64,000 bases of DNA from Parabacteroides sp. PFB2-10 (GCF_029893085.1 NZ_JARXWI010000002.1:62001-126000); one strand, 5' to 3'; counted from the stretch's first letter, positions 17,476 through 27,362 are shown. Numbers and translations are program-made. The notes: generated from the letters alone by a model not told the origin.

Positions 17476-17907
17476 ATGAAAAGTTTTAAATATACAATCA
17501 ATGGTACTGTTTATAAAGTACATATCAATTCAGTAGTAGAAGATATGGCTGAAGTGGAAGTAAACGGTATGCCCTATAAAGTAAAAATGGAAAAGCCGGC
17601 TAAGAAGCAGGTGGTTACATTGAAAAGACCGGCTCAGGCTCCGACAACATCAAGCGGTGCTCCGGTTGTTTCCCGTCCGGCAGCAACAGCAACAGCAGGC
17701 GCCGTACGTTCTCCGCTGCCAGGAGTTATCCTGGATTTGAAATGCAAAGTGGGAGATACTGTTAAGAGAGGCCAGACATTGTTGATTCTGGAAGCCATGA
17801 AAATGGAGAACAGCATCAATGCAGACCGCGACGGTAGCATCATTGAAATAAAAGTGAACAAAGGCGACTCTGTATTGGAAAACGCAGAACTCGTTGTAAT
17901 CGGATAA
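17476..17907 (+). CDS. mmdC: Biotin carrier subunit of methylmalonyl-CoA decarboxylase
   Basis: A 143-residue biotinyl-domain protein. The biotin attachment site is the EAMKMENSI sequence near residue 113. An N-terminal segment (about 1-40) precedes a Pro/Ala/Thr-rich linker (about 48-74) that acts as a swinging arm. Biotin carries CO2 from the alpha subunit to the membrane beta subunit. The gene lies 23 bp after the OadG fusion and four bases before the beta-subunit gene. Confidence 0.93.
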   Translation: MKSFKYTINGTVYKVHINSVVEDMAEVEVNGMPYKVKMEKPAKKQVVTLKRPAQAPTTSSGAPVVSRPAATATAGAVRSPLPGVILDLKCKVGDTVKRGQTLLILEAMKMENSINADRDGSIIEIKVNKGDSVLENAELVVIG

Positions 17908-17911
17908 GAAT

Positions 17912-19072
17912 ATGCAAGAAAGTTTTTTATCATTCCTGGGTGAGAACTTGCAATTGTTCTTAACCTATACAGGATTCTACAACGCAACGCCGGGTCATGT
18001 CGCTATGATCTTTATAGGTTTGCTCTTTATTTTCCTGGCAATTAAATATGAATTTGAACCTATGCTCCTGATTCCTATCGGATTCGGGATGCTTATCGGT
18101 AACATTCCTTTCAAAGATGCCGGCCTGCAGGTGGGTATCTATGAAGAGGGATCGGTACTGAATATTCTCTATCAAGGAGTAGTACAGGGGTGGTATCCAC
18201 CATTGATATTCCTCGGCATTGGGGCGATGACCGACTTCTCGGCATTGATCTCCAACCCTAAATTGATGTTGATCGGTGCTGCGGCACAGTTCGGTATCTT
18301 CGGTGCATACGTAATCGCCCTGCAGATGGGCTTCGAACCCAACCAGGCAGGTGCTATCGGTATTATCGGGGGGGCTGACGGTCCTACGGCTATCTTCCTC
18401 TCTTCCAAACTGGCGCCTAACCTGATGGGGGCTATTGCGGTATCGGCCTACTCCTATATGGCGTTAGTGCCGATCATCCAACCTCCGTTTATGCGTCTGT
18501 TGACGACCAAGAAAGAACGTGTGATCCGTATGAAACCGCCGCGCGTGGTATCTTCAACCGAAAAGATCATTTTCCCGATCGTAGGTCTGTTGCTGACCTG
18601 TTTCCTCGTACCTTCCGGTCTTCCGTTGTTGGGTATGTTGTTCTTCGGTAACCTGATCAAAGAGAGTGGCGTGACCCGTCGTTTGGCAGAAACAGCCCGT
18701 GGTCCGCTGATCGATACGATCACTATCCTGTTGGGTATCACCGTGGGTGCTTCTACGCAGGCTACGCAGTTCCTGACCTGGAACTCTATCAAGATCTTTG
18801 GCTTGGGAGCGCTTTCATTCGTGATCGCTACCTGTGCCGGTATCCTGTTTGTGAAGTTCTTCAACCTCTTCCTGAAAGAGGGTAATAAGATCAATCCGTT
18901 GATTGGTAACTCCGGTGTATCCGCCGTTCCCGACTCGGCACGTATCTCTCAGGTAGTAGGTTTGGAATATGATCCGACCAACTATTTGTTGATGCACGCG
19001 ATGGGTCCGAACGTAGCAGGTGTAATCGGTTCGGCTGTTGCCGCCGGTATCCTGTTAGGATTCTTGAGCTAA
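17912..19072 (+). CDS. mmdB: Sodium-pumping decarboxylase beta subunit
   Basis: A 386-residue integral membrane protein of the OadB/MmdB family. Signature stretches include PMLLIPIGFGMLIGNIPF, YPPLIFLGIGAMTDFSALI, GAIGIIGGADGPTAIFLSSK and MHAMGPNVAGVIGSAVAAG. The Asp in GGADGPT and nearby polar residues form the Na+ path known for the family. It decarboxylates carboxybiotin and exports Na+, conserving energy in propionate formation. Last gene of the operon, followed by a strong terminator. Confidence 0.95.
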   Translation: MQESFLSFLGENLQLFLTYTGFYNATPGHVAMIFIGLLFIFLAIKYEFEPMLLIPIGFGMLIGNIPFKDAGLQVGIYEEGSVLNILYQGVVQGWYPPLIFLGIGAMTDFSALISNPKLMLIGAAAQFGIFGAYVIALQMGFEPNQAGAIGIIGGADGPTAIFLSSKLAPNLMGAIAVSAYSYMALVPIIQPPFMRLLTTKKERVIRMKPPRVVSSTEKIIFPIVGLLLTCFLVPSGLPLLGMLFFGNLIKESGVTRRLAETARGPLIDTITILLGITVGASTQATQFLTWNSIKIFGLGALSFVIATCAGILFVKFFNLFLKEGNKINPLIGNSGVSAVPDSARISQVVGLEYDPTNYLLMHAMGPNVAGVIGSAVAAGILLGFLS

Positions 19073-19094
19073 GAAGACAATCTTATACGATAAG

Positions 19095-19130
19095 AAAGCC
19101 GCCATCCGGAAATCGGATGGCGGCTTTTCT
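19095..19130. terminator. Terminator between convergent mmdB and trmD
   Basis: AAAGCCGCCATCCG pairs perfectly with CGGATGGCGGCTTT around GAAAT, followed by TCTATTTTG. The symmetry may let it serve both genes. Confidence 0.9.
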
Positions 19131-19149
19131 ATTTTGTTGCTTTTGAATC

Positions 19150-19824
19150 TTACTTCAGCAAATCAGGCCGTAAGCGCTTTGTTCGCTCCTGTGCCTGTTG
19201 CAAGCGCCATTCGGCAATGTTACGTTCATGTCCCGAAAGCAGTATATCGGGCACTTTCCAGCCTTTATAATCAGCCGGGCGTGTATAGACCGGGGGGGCC
19301 AACAGATTGTCCTGAAACGAATCCGACAAAGCGCTCTGCTCATCGCCTATGGCACCCGGTATCAACCTGACCACTGCATCGGTAATAATAGCCGCCGCCA
19401 GTTCGCCTCCGGTCAGGACATAATCGCCCACAGAGATCTCTTTGGTAATCAGATGTTCCCGCACGCGGTAGTCGACCCCTTTGTAATGCCCACAAAGAAT
19501 AATCATGTTCTCCAATAGAGACATACCGTTTGCCATCGGCTGATCGAAGGTTTCGCCATCGGGGGAGGTGTAAATCACCTCATCGTATTGCCTTTCTTCT
19601 TTCAGCAAAGAGATAGCCCGGTCGATCGGTTCGATCTGCATCACCATGCCTGCCTCCCCACCAAAGGGATAATCGTCGACACGCCGCCATTTATTCGTCG
19701 TGTAATCGCGCAGGTTATGCAAATGTATTTCCACAAGTCCTTTGTCTTGTGCCCGTTTTACAATAGAGCAGTTGATCATTCCATCGATCATCTCCGGCAG
19801 AACGGTGAGTATATCTATACGCAT
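19150..19824 (-). CDS. trmD: tRNA (guanine-37-N1)-methyltransferase TrmD
   Basis: About 224 residues. [15 protein letters not shown] at the N-terminus and the trefoil-knot SAM site ([32 protein letters not shown]) are diagnostic. It methylates G37 of tRNAs to prevent +1 frameshifting. The open frame extends upstream to 19923, but a promoter at 19864-19895 lies inside that extension and the family starts at MRID, so the start is 19824. Confidence 0.95.
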   Translation of the reverse strand: MRIDILTVLPEMIDGMINCSIVKRAQDKGLVEIHLHNLRDYTTNKWRRVDDYPFGGEAGMVMQIEPIDRAISLLKEERQYDEVIYTSPDGETFDQPMANGMSLLENMIILCGHYKGVDYRVREHLITKEISVGDYVLTGGELAAAIITDAVVRLIPGAIGDEQSALSDSFQDNLLAPPVYTRPADYKGWKVPDILLSGHERNIAEWRLQQAQERTKRLRPDLLK

Positions 19825-19863
19825 AAATCGGTAATAATTAGCTGTTTTTGTTTCAATGAGGTG

Positions 19864-19895
19864 CAAAGATAGTGAAACTCGAACGCAGCGCCAAA
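19864..19895 (-). promoter_or_regulatory. trmD promoter
   Basis: On the minus strand, -7 TATCTTTG (19864-19871) and -33 TTTG (19892-19895) are separated by 20 bp, a full Bacteroidetes-type promoter. It fixes the trmD start downstream of it. Confidence 0.75.
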
Positions 19896-20024
19896 CTGTT
19901 TTGCGCAGCGCTTCGCGAAACAACGTTTACTTTCCGAAAGAGAAGTGAATTGACATTTTGCCAAAATCGTGCGAGAGGGGTGATTTTTGATCCGTGATAT
20001 GATACAAACAAAGGCAAAATAGCT

Positions 20025-20032
20025 TATTTTTG
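20025..20032 (+). promoter_or_regulatory. -7 box upstream of the Mur-ligase-like gene
   Basis: TATTTTTG matches the -7 consensus 17 bp before the ATG. No clear -33 element was found. Confidence 0.5.
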
Positions 20033-20048
20033 CATCAAATTTAAATCA

Positions 20049-20972
20049 ATGCGTAAAGTACATTTAATATCCGTAACCGAGCCTGTGATTTATGATCTGG
20101 CATTAGCGATACATGAGGATGAAGGGTATGAGGTAAGTGTTTCCGGGAATGGCTTGACAGAAGAGACCATCGCCAGGCTGCATGAAGCAGGATGTACTTG
20201 CCATGGAGACGGGTGGTTTCCCGAAAAACTGACAAAAGATATTCAAATCATCATATTAGGAGCAACCGTCAACCGCGATAATCCGGAACTGATCCGGGCG
20301 AAGGAGTTGGGATTATTGACCCAATCGGTTCCTGAATTTGTATTCGATCATACCAAATCAAAAACAAGGGTGGTAGTAGCCGGCGACCGTGGTAAAAGCG
20401 CGGTGTTGGGCATGATGGTCTATGTATTGAAAAAATACAAACAGCGCTTCGATTATGTATTGACAAGCAATATCGATCTGTTGAAGAACAGGGTGTCTCT
20501 GGAAGAAGAGGAACGCATTGCCCTGATCGAAGGGGATGAAGGGGTGACCTCCTCCTTAGGGAAACAGTTTCACCTGGAATTTTACCGTCCGCATATCGCG
20601 GTGATCACCAACCTGATGTGGTCGGAAGAAAAAGACCACCAGTCATTGGAAGAATACCTGCAATCCTATAAGAATTTCGTGGCTTCGATCGAAAGAGAAG
20701 GCAAGCTGATTTACTTTGAACAGGATCGCGTATTGCAAGATATGGCATCAAACGTACGGGAGGATATCACCTCGATGCCATACGACCAGCAGGCCTACAA
20801 CAACGAAACAGGTACGCTGACCACGCGTTATGGCGATTTCCCTGTGTTTATATCGGATGATTATTTCCTGTATAACCTGAATGCCGCCCGTTTAGCGTGC
20901 CGTCAATTGGGGATTAAAGATGCGGATTTCTACCAGGCCATTGCTGAATATAGCTTATCCTTGCAGAAATGA
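20049..20972 (+). CDS. Short, divergent Mur ligase family protein (Mpl/MurC-like)
   Basis: A 307-residue relative of UDP-N-acetylmuramate ligases. DGWFPEKLTKDIQIIILGA, NRDNPELIRAKELGLL and QSVPEFVFDHTKSKTRVVVAG align with the Mpl pattern. The P-loop is GDRGKS instead of the usual GSHGKT, still GxxGK[ST]. LIEGDEGVTSS matches the LEGDEYLSS region. The N-terminal GIGGxxM dinucleotide-type loop is replaced by SVTEPVI. It is much shorter than Mpl or MurC (about 450), and the C-terminal ligase domain looks reduced. The following gene overlaps it by four bases. It may be a specialised or inactive ligase; function unproven. Confidence 0.75.
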   Translation: MRKVHLISVTEPVIYDLALAIHEDEGYEVSVSGNGLTEETIARLHEAGCTCHGDGWFPEKLTKDIQIIILGATVNRDNPELIRAKELGLLTQSVPEFVFDHTKSKTRVVVAGDRGKSAVLGMMVYVLKKYKQRFDYVLTSNIDLLKNRVSLEEEERIALIEGDEGVTSSLGKQFHLEFYRPHIAVITNLMWSEEKDHQSLEEYLQSYKNFVASIEREGKLIYFEQDRVLQDMASNVREDITSMPYDQQAYNNETGTLTTRYGDFPVFISDDYFLYNLNAARLACRQLGIKDADFYQAIAEYSLSLQK

Positions 20973-21520
20973 TCGTTGCTCATCAAAAAAGAAAAGAGAA
21001 CATAGCGGAATACCTGTTGTATATGTGGCAGGTAGAAGATATGATACGTGCCTGCGATTTCGATGCGAACCGCATACGACAGATGATCATCTCCAAATAC
21101 GACCAGCCGGAGGAGGTGCGCGAGGAGATAACCCGCTGGTATGAAGAGCTGGCAAATATGATGCTAACGGAGGGCGTCAGGGCGACGGGGCATATCCAAT
21201 TGAACAGGAATATCATCCTGGAATTGACTGATTTGCATGTACGATTGATGAAGTCGCCACGGGAAATGACCTACCAATCGACCTATTATAAAACGCTTCC
21301 CTATATCGTGCAGTTGCGAGCCAAGTCGGGCGGAGAAGAGATGCCCGAGATCGAGACCTGCTTTACGGCTGTCTATGGCTACCTGATGCTCAGGATGAAA
21401 GGCGAAGAAACAACACAGCAAACGACAGAGGCTGTCAAACAGATCAGCACTTTTCTGGCTATTCTGGCTTCGAAATACCGGGATGAAAAAAGTGGTGAGT
21501 TGCAATTAGAAGACGAATAA
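20969..21520 (+). CDS. DUF4924 family protein
   Basis: A 183-residue, largely alpha-helical protein without signal or membrane segment. KENIAEYLLYMWQVEDMIRA and the LHVRLMKSPREMTYQSTYY region match the Bacteroidetes family DUF4924, whose function is unknown. Its ATG overlaps the stop of the Mur-like gene (ATGA), and rmlD follows after three bases, so translation is likely coupled across these genes. Confidence 0.85.
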   Translation: MIVAHQKRKENIAEYLLYMWQVEDMIRACDFDANRIRQMIISKYDQPEEVREEITRWYEELANMMLTEGVRATGHIQLNRNIILELTDLHVRLMKSPREMTYQSTYYKTLPYIVQLRAKSGGEEMPEIETCFTAVYGYLMLRMKGEETTQQTTEAVKQISTFLAILASKYRDEKSGELQLEDE

Positions 21521-21523
21521 AAC

Positions 21524-22396
21524 ATGAAACAGATATTAGTAACAGGAGCAAACGGACAACTGGGGAGGGCATTACAAGCGCGAACCGGCGATTATCCGGC
21601 ATTGGATTTTTACTTTACGGACATGGACACGTTGGATATCACCAACAAAGAGGCCTTATTTGCCTTTGTCCGCTCCAACCGTATCCAGTGTATCCTGAAC
21701 CTGGCGGCCTACACAGCCGTTGAACAAGCGGAAGCGGATACGAAAATGGCTTACCGGATCAATGCCGAAGCCATACGCAACCTGGCGGAAGTGGCCAGCG
21801 CTTTCCGTTGCCATGTGATACATGTATCCACCGACTATGTGTTCGACGGCAGCAACCATCGTCCCTATTTGGAGACCGATGCGACACGTCCACTGTCGAC
21901 CTACGGGCGCACCAAATTGGCGGGCGAGGTCATTCTGCAAGAGGCCATGGCCGATGCAGTGATCGTTAGAACCTCCTGGCTATACAGCGAATTCGGCAAC
22001 AATTTCCTGAACACCATGCTTCGCCTGGGCAAAGAGAAGGAGGAACTCTCCGTTGTGTTCGATCAGATCGGAACACCTACCTACGCCGGCGACCTGGCCT
22101 ATGCCCTGATTGCGATACTGATGCGTTGGGAAAAAGGCGCCTGGGAAGCGGGTATTTACCATTATTCCAATGAAGGGGTTTGCAGTTGGTACGATTTCGC
22201 ACGGAAGATCATGGAACTGGCCGATTTGCCTTGCAAGGTCATTCCGGTGGAGACCAAGGACTACCCGACAAAAGCCCAGCGTCCGCTTTACAGTGTTCTC
22301 AATAAAGCAAAAATAAAATCAACCTATAATCTGACCATTCCCCATTGGGAAGAGAGTCTTAGAAGTATCCCATGTCTCAATATTCCAAAGAAATAG
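21524..22396 (+). CDS. rfbD: dTDP-4-dehydrorhamnose reductase
   Basis: A 290-residue extended short-chain dehydrogenase. It has the NADPH loop [12 protein letters not shown] (GxxGxxG), a YGRTK motif (Tyr and Lys of YxxxK), and [20 protein letters not shown], typical of RmlD. It makes dTDP-L-rhamnose, the last step of the rhamnose donor pathway. No rmlA, rmlB or rmlC is nearby. It overlaps prfC by 25 bp, so the two are translated from one transcript. Confidence 0.92.
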   Translation: MKQILVTGANGQLGRALQARTGDYPALDFYFTDMDTLDITNKEALFAFVRSNRIQCILNLAAYTAVEQAEADTKMAYRINAEAIRNLAEVASAFRCHVIHVSTDYVFDGSNHRPYLETDATRPLSTYGRTKLAGEVILQEAMADAVIVRTSWLYSEFGNNFLNTMLRLGKEKEELSVVFDQIGTPTYAGDLAYALIAILMRWEKGAWEAGIYHYSNEGVCSWYDFARKIMELADLPCKVIPVETKDYPTKAQRPLYSVLNKAKIKSTYNLTIPHWEESLRSIPCLNIPKK

Positions 22397-23952
22397 ACAA
22401 GCGAAGAACCTTCGCCATCATTAGCCATCCCGACGCGGGGAAGACAACATTGACAGAGAAATTGCTGCTCTTCGGAGGGGCGATCCATGTGGCCGGTGCG
22501 GTTAAATCGAACAAAATCAAGAAAACAGCCACCTCCGACTGGATGGAAATCGAGAAACAACGTGGTATCTCTGTGGCCACATCCGTGATGGCGTTCGACT
22601 ACGAAGACCATAAAATCAATATTCTCGACACACCCGGTCACCAGGATTTCGCGGAAGACACCTTCCGCACGCTGACGGCGGTCGATAGTGTAATCATTGT
22701 TGTCGACGTGGCCAAAGGGGTGGAAACGCAAACCCGCAAGCTGATGGAGGTTTGTCGTATGCGCAAAACGCCCGTGATCGTGTTTGTCAACAAGATGGAC
22801 CGCGACGGGAAAGACCCGTTCGATCTCCTGGATGAGATTGAAGAGGAACTGAAGATCAACGTACGCCCGCTGAGCTGGCCCATCGATATGGGGCAACGCT
22901 TCAAAGGGGTTTACAATATATTCGAGCAGAAGCTCGACCTTTACACGCCCAGCAAGCAGTTTGTGACGGAAAGTGTTGAGTTTAAAGACATCAACAACCC
23001 CGAACTGGAGAAGCATATCGATAGCTCACTGGCACAGAAACTGCGTGCCGATATCGAACTGATCGAAGGAGTTTATCCCGAATTCGATGTAGAAACCTAC
23101 CTTAAAGGCGACATTGCACCGGTATTCTTCGGCTCGGCATTACATAATTTCGGCGTAAGAGAGTTGTTGGATTGCTTCATTCGCATCGCTCCCTCGCCCC
23201 GTGCGGTGCAGGCTATTGAGCGCGTTGTTAATCCGTATGAAGACAATTTCACCGGTTTTGTATTCAAGATCCATGCCAATATGGACCCGAATCACCGCTC
23301 CTGTATCGCTTTTGTGAAGATCTGTTCGGGGCGTTTCGAACGCAACGCCAACTATAAACACGTACGTTTCAACAAAGGCATGCGCTTCAGCAGCCCGACA
23401 GCCTTTATGGCGCAGAAGAAAGAGACGGTCGACGAGGCCTTTGCCGGCGACATTATCGGCTTGCCCGACACCGGAAACTTCAAGATCGGCGACACGCTTA
23501 CCTCCGGCGAAGAGCTGCATTTCAAGGGACTGCCCAGTTTCTCACCTGAGATGTTCAAGTATATCGAGAATGCCGACCCGATGAAAGCGAAACAATTGGC
23601 CAAAGGGATCGAGCAATTGATGGATGAAGGGGTTGCCCAGTTGTTTGTCAACCAATTCAACAACCGCAAGATTATCGGTACCGTCGGTCAGCTTCAATTC
23701 GAGGTTATCCAGTATCGTTTGTTGCATGAATACGGCGCGCAGTGTAAATGGGAACCGCTCAGCCTCTACAAAGCCTGCTGGATCGAGAGCGACAATGCCG
23801 TCATGCTCGAGAATTTCAAGAAGCGCAAAATGCAGTATATGGCGCGCGACAAGGAGGGACGCGACGTCTACCTGGCCGATTCTTCCTACGTATTAACCAT
23901 GGCGCAGCAGGACTTCCCGGATATTAAATTCCATTTCACGTCGGAGTTTTAA
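22372..23952 (+). CDS. prfC: Peptide chain release factor 3
   Basis: A 526-residue translational GTPase. G1 is [16 protein letters not shown]3 is [13 protein letters not shown] and G4 is VNKMDRD; the RF3-specific AGAVK and [19 protein letters not shown] segments follow G1. It recycles RF1/RF2 after peptide release. The gene starts inside the end of rmlD in another frame. A long palindrome fills the gap to the convergent cls gene. Confidence 0.96.
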   Translation: MSQYSKEIDKRRTFAIISHPDAGKTTLTEKLLLFGGAIHVAGAVKSNKIKKTATSDWMEIEKQRGISVATSVMAFDYEDHKINILDTPGHQDFAEDTFRTLTAVDSVIIVVDVAKGVETQTRKLMEVCRMRKTPVIVFVNKMDRDGKDPFDLLDEIEEELKINVRPLSWPIDMGQRFKGVYNIFEQKLDLYTPSKQFVTESVEFKDINNPELEKHIDSSLAQKLRADIELIEGVYPEFDVETYLKGDIAPVFFGSALHNFGVRELLDCFIRIAPSPRAVQAIERVVNPYEDNFTGFVFKIHANMDPNHRSCIAFVKICSGRFERNANYKHVRFNKGMRFSSPTAFMAQKKETVDEAFAGDIIGLPDTGNFKIGDTLTSGEELHFKGLPSFSPEMFKYIENADPMKAKQLAKGIEQLMDEGVAQLFVNQFNNRKIIGTVGQLQFEVIQYRLLHEYGAQCKWEPLSLYKACWIESDNAVMLENFKKRKMQYMARDKEGRDVYLADSSYVLTMAQQDFPDIKFHFTSEF

Positions 23953-23954
23953 TA

Positions 23955-24041
23955 AATGAAGAATGAGGAATGAAGAGTGAAGAATCGAAGATCGCTTAAC
24001 GAAGCGAAGCAATTCTTCACTCTTCATCCTCATTCTTCATT
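23955..24041. repeat. Long inverted repeat filling the prfC/cls gap
   Basis: The left arm 23955-23985 (AATGAAGAATGAGG...AAT) and the right arm 24012-24041 are reverse complements apart from one bulged A. The loop holds GCTTAACGAAGC. The arms are GA-rich on one strand and CT-rich on the other. It spans the whole gap between the two stop codons, so it probably acts as a two-way terminator or mRNA end stabiliser. Confidence 0.8.
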
Positions 24042-25479
24042 ACAAAAGCGGTGAGAACAGCCGCATAAACGACTCTGCCAGCCGGGTGCTGATGGGGCGT
24101 TTCAGCCAGCGAACCGGCAGAATATGGTCGCTCTGCTGCATATCGTATCGGAATATAGTGTGCATTTCCCGGGCAAACTCCTCATCGTAGACATATGCAT
24201 TGATCTCGAAATTATGCTCAAAGCTGCGGAAATCCATGTTTGCAGAGCCGATAGCCGACACCTTGTCGTCGACCACGATCAATTTAGCATGCAGGAATCC
24301 CGGTTTATAGAAATAGACCTTCACACCCGCTTTCACCATTTCGTCTAAGTAAGAGTGACTGGCCATATTGGCTGTCCGCGTATCGGAACGCCTGGGTATC
24401 ATGATCCGCACATCGACTCCCCCCAGGGCGGCAATCTGCAACGCTTGGTTCAATCCTTCGGTTGGCAGGAAGTAGGGCGTTTGTATGTAGACATACTTTT
24501 TGGCATTGGCGATCAGGTAGATCGTCGCCTGCAGAAGCGTCCGCCATTGCCCGGTCGGACCGGAGGTGGCAATCTGCATGATATTCTTATTATGGATCTC
24601 CACCGGTGGATAATAGCTCTTATCGCGCAACAGTTGTTTGCTGACCACATACCAATCGATCAGGAAGATCGACTGCAACCCCTGCGCTCCCTTGCCGGTA
24701 AAGCGGAAGTGTGAGTCGCGCCAGGTGCCCCAGGAGGTGCCTTTCCAGTAGCGATCGGCAATATTCATTCCGCCCATAAAGCCCACCTTACCGTCGATCA
24801 CCACGATCTTCCGGTGGTTTCGGTAGTTCACCTTGCTGGTAAAGATTGGGAAAACCACTTTCAGGAAGGGATAGACCTCGATCCCAACCGCTTCCATCTC
24901 TTTGAAAAAACGCGGTTTTACGTTCCAACTCCCCACATCATCGTACATAACACGCACCTTAACCCCCTCGCCGGCCTTCTTCATCAAAGCGGCTTTCACC
25001 CTGTTACCGATCTCGTCGTCGCAAAATATATAGTACTGAAGATGGATATGGTGTTGGGCACGCTCTATTTCATCCAACAGATCGTTGAATTTATCCTGTC
25101 CGTTGGTATAGACTTTGATATCCGTTCCGTAGAGGGGAACTGACTGGTTGTTCTGATACAATAGGTTAGAGAGAGGCAGGTATTCATCGGGAACGGTGTA
25201 GTTGATCGTTTGCGGCAGCTTCCCGCGTGCCGCCCCCTTCATAATGCGTTTATAGGTGCGCCGGGAGATGATCTTCTGTTTCCGGTTGTCCTGCCCAAAA
25301 AAGAAGTAGAAAATAAGTCCGATACCCGGAGTCAGCAATAGAACGATCACCCAGGAGATGGTCTTCAGCGGGTTACGGTTCTCGGCAATGACGACCAATA
25401 CCAGCCCCAACACGGTGATACAGTACAATAACACAATGATTGTACTGACCAGCGCCTGTATATGTATTGCGGCAATCAT
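24040..25479 (-). CDS. cls: Cardiolipin synthase (phospholipase D family)
   Basis: A 479-residue membrane enzyme. Two N-terminal helices (about 8-31 and 40-61) precede two PLD domains with HKD motifs at H222-x-K224-D229 (NHRKIVVID) and H397-x-K399-D404 (LHAKLIVVDD). It condenses two phosphatidylglycerols to cardiolipin at the inner membrane. It lies 55 bp downstream of the GlsB-like acyltransferase in the same direction, giving a three-gene lipid group. Confidence 0.95.
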   Translation of the reverse strand: MIAAIHIQALVSTIIVLLYCITVLGLVLVVIAENRNPLKTISWVIVLLLTPGIGLIFYFFFGQDNRKQKIISRRTYKRIMKGAARGKLPQTINYTVPDEYLPLSNLLYQNNQSVPLYGTDIKVYTNGQDKFNDLLDEIERAQHHIHLQYYIFCDDEIGNRVKAALMKKAGEGVKVRVMYDDVGSWNVKPRFFKEMEAVGIEVYPFLKVVFPIFTSKVNYRNHRKIVVIDGKVGFMGGMNIADRYWKGTSWGTWRDSHFRFTGKGAQGLQSIFLIDWYVVSKQLLRDKSYYPPVEIHNKNIMQIATSGPTGQWRTLLQATIYLIANAKKYVYIQTPYFLPTEGLNQALQIAALGGVDVRIMIPRRSDTRTANMASHSYLDEMVKAGVKVYFYKPGFLHAKLIVVDDKVSAIGSANMDFRSFEHNFEINAYVYDEEFAREMHTIFRYDMQQSDHILPVRWLKRPISTRLAESFMRLFSPLL

Positions 25480-25534
25480 TTCATTCGAGCTCAGCTGTTA
25501 CGACCCGAACACAGGAACCCGTGCGCGTGCCCCG

Positions 25535-26503
25535 TTATATCTTACGGATCAATTCCGTCGATTTATATTCTTCTTCCAGATAAGATTCCACATGGCGTTT
25601 CTTCTTGTCTTCCAGGATCTCATCGATGGCAATCAGAATACCAGTCTCCTCCACCTCCCCAAATTCGTGGTTAACGGCCGTACCGAAAACACGCATCTTG
25701 GGTGAAAGGCTCATATACGCATTGACCAATGGCGGAACATTAATGCCCCGTTTACGCACTTCCTGATTCAGTATCTTATAATTATCTTTGAAATTATCAT
25801 AATGAAACAGCTCTTTCATCTTGTCGATGTCGGTATCTGTCTGAAGCGGATAAACAGGTGTAATCAACTGTTCCGGATCCGGGAAATGCAAACCCAGGAA
25901 ATACAGTATCATATTGCGCGACTCCGTATCGTATGTGTTATACATCGTTACCTTGCCGAAATAATACTTCAATGTCGGATCGACCACAGAGAGCGCACCC
26001 AATCCATCCCAGAGATTATCGAGGATGAAAAGTCCTTTCTTGGATCCTTCGCGTGTGGCCTGATATTCCAGTGTAACAAAGGAGCGTCCCAGTTCAACGG
26101 TGTAGGGCAGGTAGTCTTTAATAAACTCGTCCGAAAAATGAAATAGGTGAGCCGTAGCCAATAGTGGTTTTCCTTCTGCATCAAAGCGCACATCACTTCC
26201 GCAAAGGAAGCGGTATCCGCCCATGATCTGTTCGTCTTCCGGACTCCATACGATCAGTTGGCGATAGGCATCTTCCATGGTATCAAATTCGTCGATATCG
26301 ACTTCATTTCCGGTACCTCCGCCATACTCCCGGAAAGCAATTTCCCTCAAACGCCCTATTTCTCGCATTACGTTGGGCGAGTCGACAGCCGTAACAATAT
26401 AAATCTCATTCTGAGACTTATTCGTCGTGCGGAGCATTTTGTCTTTGGTCAGCTCTGCTTTTAAAATGTTACGGTCAATAGGTTTAATAACTTCTTGCAT
26501 CAT
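25535..26503 (-). CDS. OlsB/GlsB-like N-acyltransferase (GNAT fold)
   Basis: A 322-residue protein of the ornithine-lipid N-acyltransferase/hemolysin-like group. IYIVTAVDSPNVMREIGRLREIAFREYGGGTGNEVDIDEFD, in two parts, and ELGRSFVTLEYQATREGSKK fit that family. Bacteroides GlsB N-acylates glycine with a 3-hydroxy acyl group in glycine-lipid synthesis, and its partner GlsA adds the second chain. A PlsC-like gene lies directly upstream (31-bp gap), supporting that role. The acceptor amino acid is inferred. Two adjacent Met codons can start the protein. Confidence 0.85.
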   Translation of the reverse strand: MMQEVIKPIDRNILKAELTKDKMLRTTNKSQNEIYIVTAVDSPNVMREIGRLREIAFREYGGGTGNEVDIDEFDTMEDAYRQLIVWSPEDEQIMGGYRFLCGSDVRFDAEGKPLLATAHLFHFSDEFIKDYLPYTVELGRSFVTLEYQATREGSKKGLFILDNLWDGLGALSVVDPTLKYYFGKVTMYNTYDTESRNMILYFLGLHFPDPEQLITPVYPLQTDTDIDKMKELFHYDNFKDNYKILNQEVRKRGINVPPLVNAYMSLSPKMRVFGTAVNHEFGEVEETGILIAIDEILEDKKKRHVESYLEEEYKSTELIRKI

Positions 26504-26534
26504 TATAGTTCAGTATCGTGTGTGTATGTGTGTG

Positions 26535-27362
26535 CTATTCTTTCAATCGGTAAGAGAGCTCTTTTACCCAGGCAGCCCATTCAGCCGGCTTTTTGCTGCT
26601 GTCGAAGGTTTGCCAGGGGATCGGTTTACCGAAATAAACTTTGTATTGCGAATGTTTGCTTTTAAACAACTCATCCGAAAGATAAAGCATTTCTATATTC
26701 ACCTTAATACCCAGCGAAGTACGCAGGTTTGCCAGGTTATAAAAGAAATTAGAGTTTCGCCCGGAGAAATAGACCGGCACGATGTCACGTTGGTATTCAA
26801 TCGCTTTCTGAATAAACGATTTCTTCCAATCCAGATCGACAATCTGCCCTTTGATCTTGCGGGAGCAAAGTCCTGCCGGGAATGTGATGATCTGATTATC
26901 GGAACAATATGCTTCGTCGGTCATTTTCGCTGTTTCTTTGGATTGCTTCCCGTGTTTGTTCACCGGAACAAAGATAGAGCGCAGATTAGGGATGAAATAC
27001 AAGAGATCGTTCACCGGATAACGGATAGCACCCCCGTAGCGTTCGCCCAACAGGGCGGACAGACAAATGCCATCCATACCACCTAACGGATGGTTGGAAG
27101 CAAATATATAACGTCCTTCTGCGGGAATATTCTCCTCGCCTACCAGCTCGAAACGCAGATCGAAATAGTCGATCAATTCTATCATAAAATCCACCCCATC
27201 TTTGTCATGGTATTTGGATATGACATGATTGACCTCATCCTGATGGACGATACGTTTGAGATAATTCACAAGAAAGCGCGGAACTTTTGGCGCCAGCTTC
27301 GGTGCTTTCTTTTCTAAGATGTCTTCAACGTCAATGTATTTAGTAGTTTCTTGTTGTTGCAT
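26535..27362 (-). CDS. PlsC/GlsA-like acyltransferase
   Basis: About 275 residues of the glycerol-phosphate/lysophospholipid acyltransferase fold. The catalytic block is ASNHPLGGMDG (His and Asp separated by five residues, as in this subgroup rather than strict HX4D). FIPNLRSIFVPVNKHGKQ and ITFPAGLCSRK follow as the second and third acyltransferase blocks. With the GlsB-like gene just downstream it probably makes glycine lipids as the O-acyltransferase; an ordinary phospholipid role is the alternative. The start is taken at 27362 (MQQQETTKYID) because a -7 box lies at 27382-27389. Confidence 0.85.
   Translation of the reverse strand: MQQQETTKYIDVEDILEKKAPKLAPKVPRFLVNYLKRIVHQDEVNHVISKYHDKDGVDFMIELIDYFDLRFELVGEENIPAEGRYIFASNHPLGGMDGICLSALLGERYGGAIRYPVNDLLYFIPNLRSIFVPVNKHGKQSKETAKMTDEAYCSDNQIITFPAGLCSRKIKGQIVDLDWKKSFIQKAIEYQRDIVPVYFSGRNSNFFYNLANLRTSLGIKVNIEMLYLSDELFKSKHSQYKVYFGKPIPWQTFDSSKKPAEWAAWVKELSYRLKE

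Noticed and set aside
25535-26503. Hemolysin
   Set aside because: The hemolysin-like label of this GNAT family is historical; the sequence and the PlsC-like neighbour point to an amino-acid N-acyltransferase.
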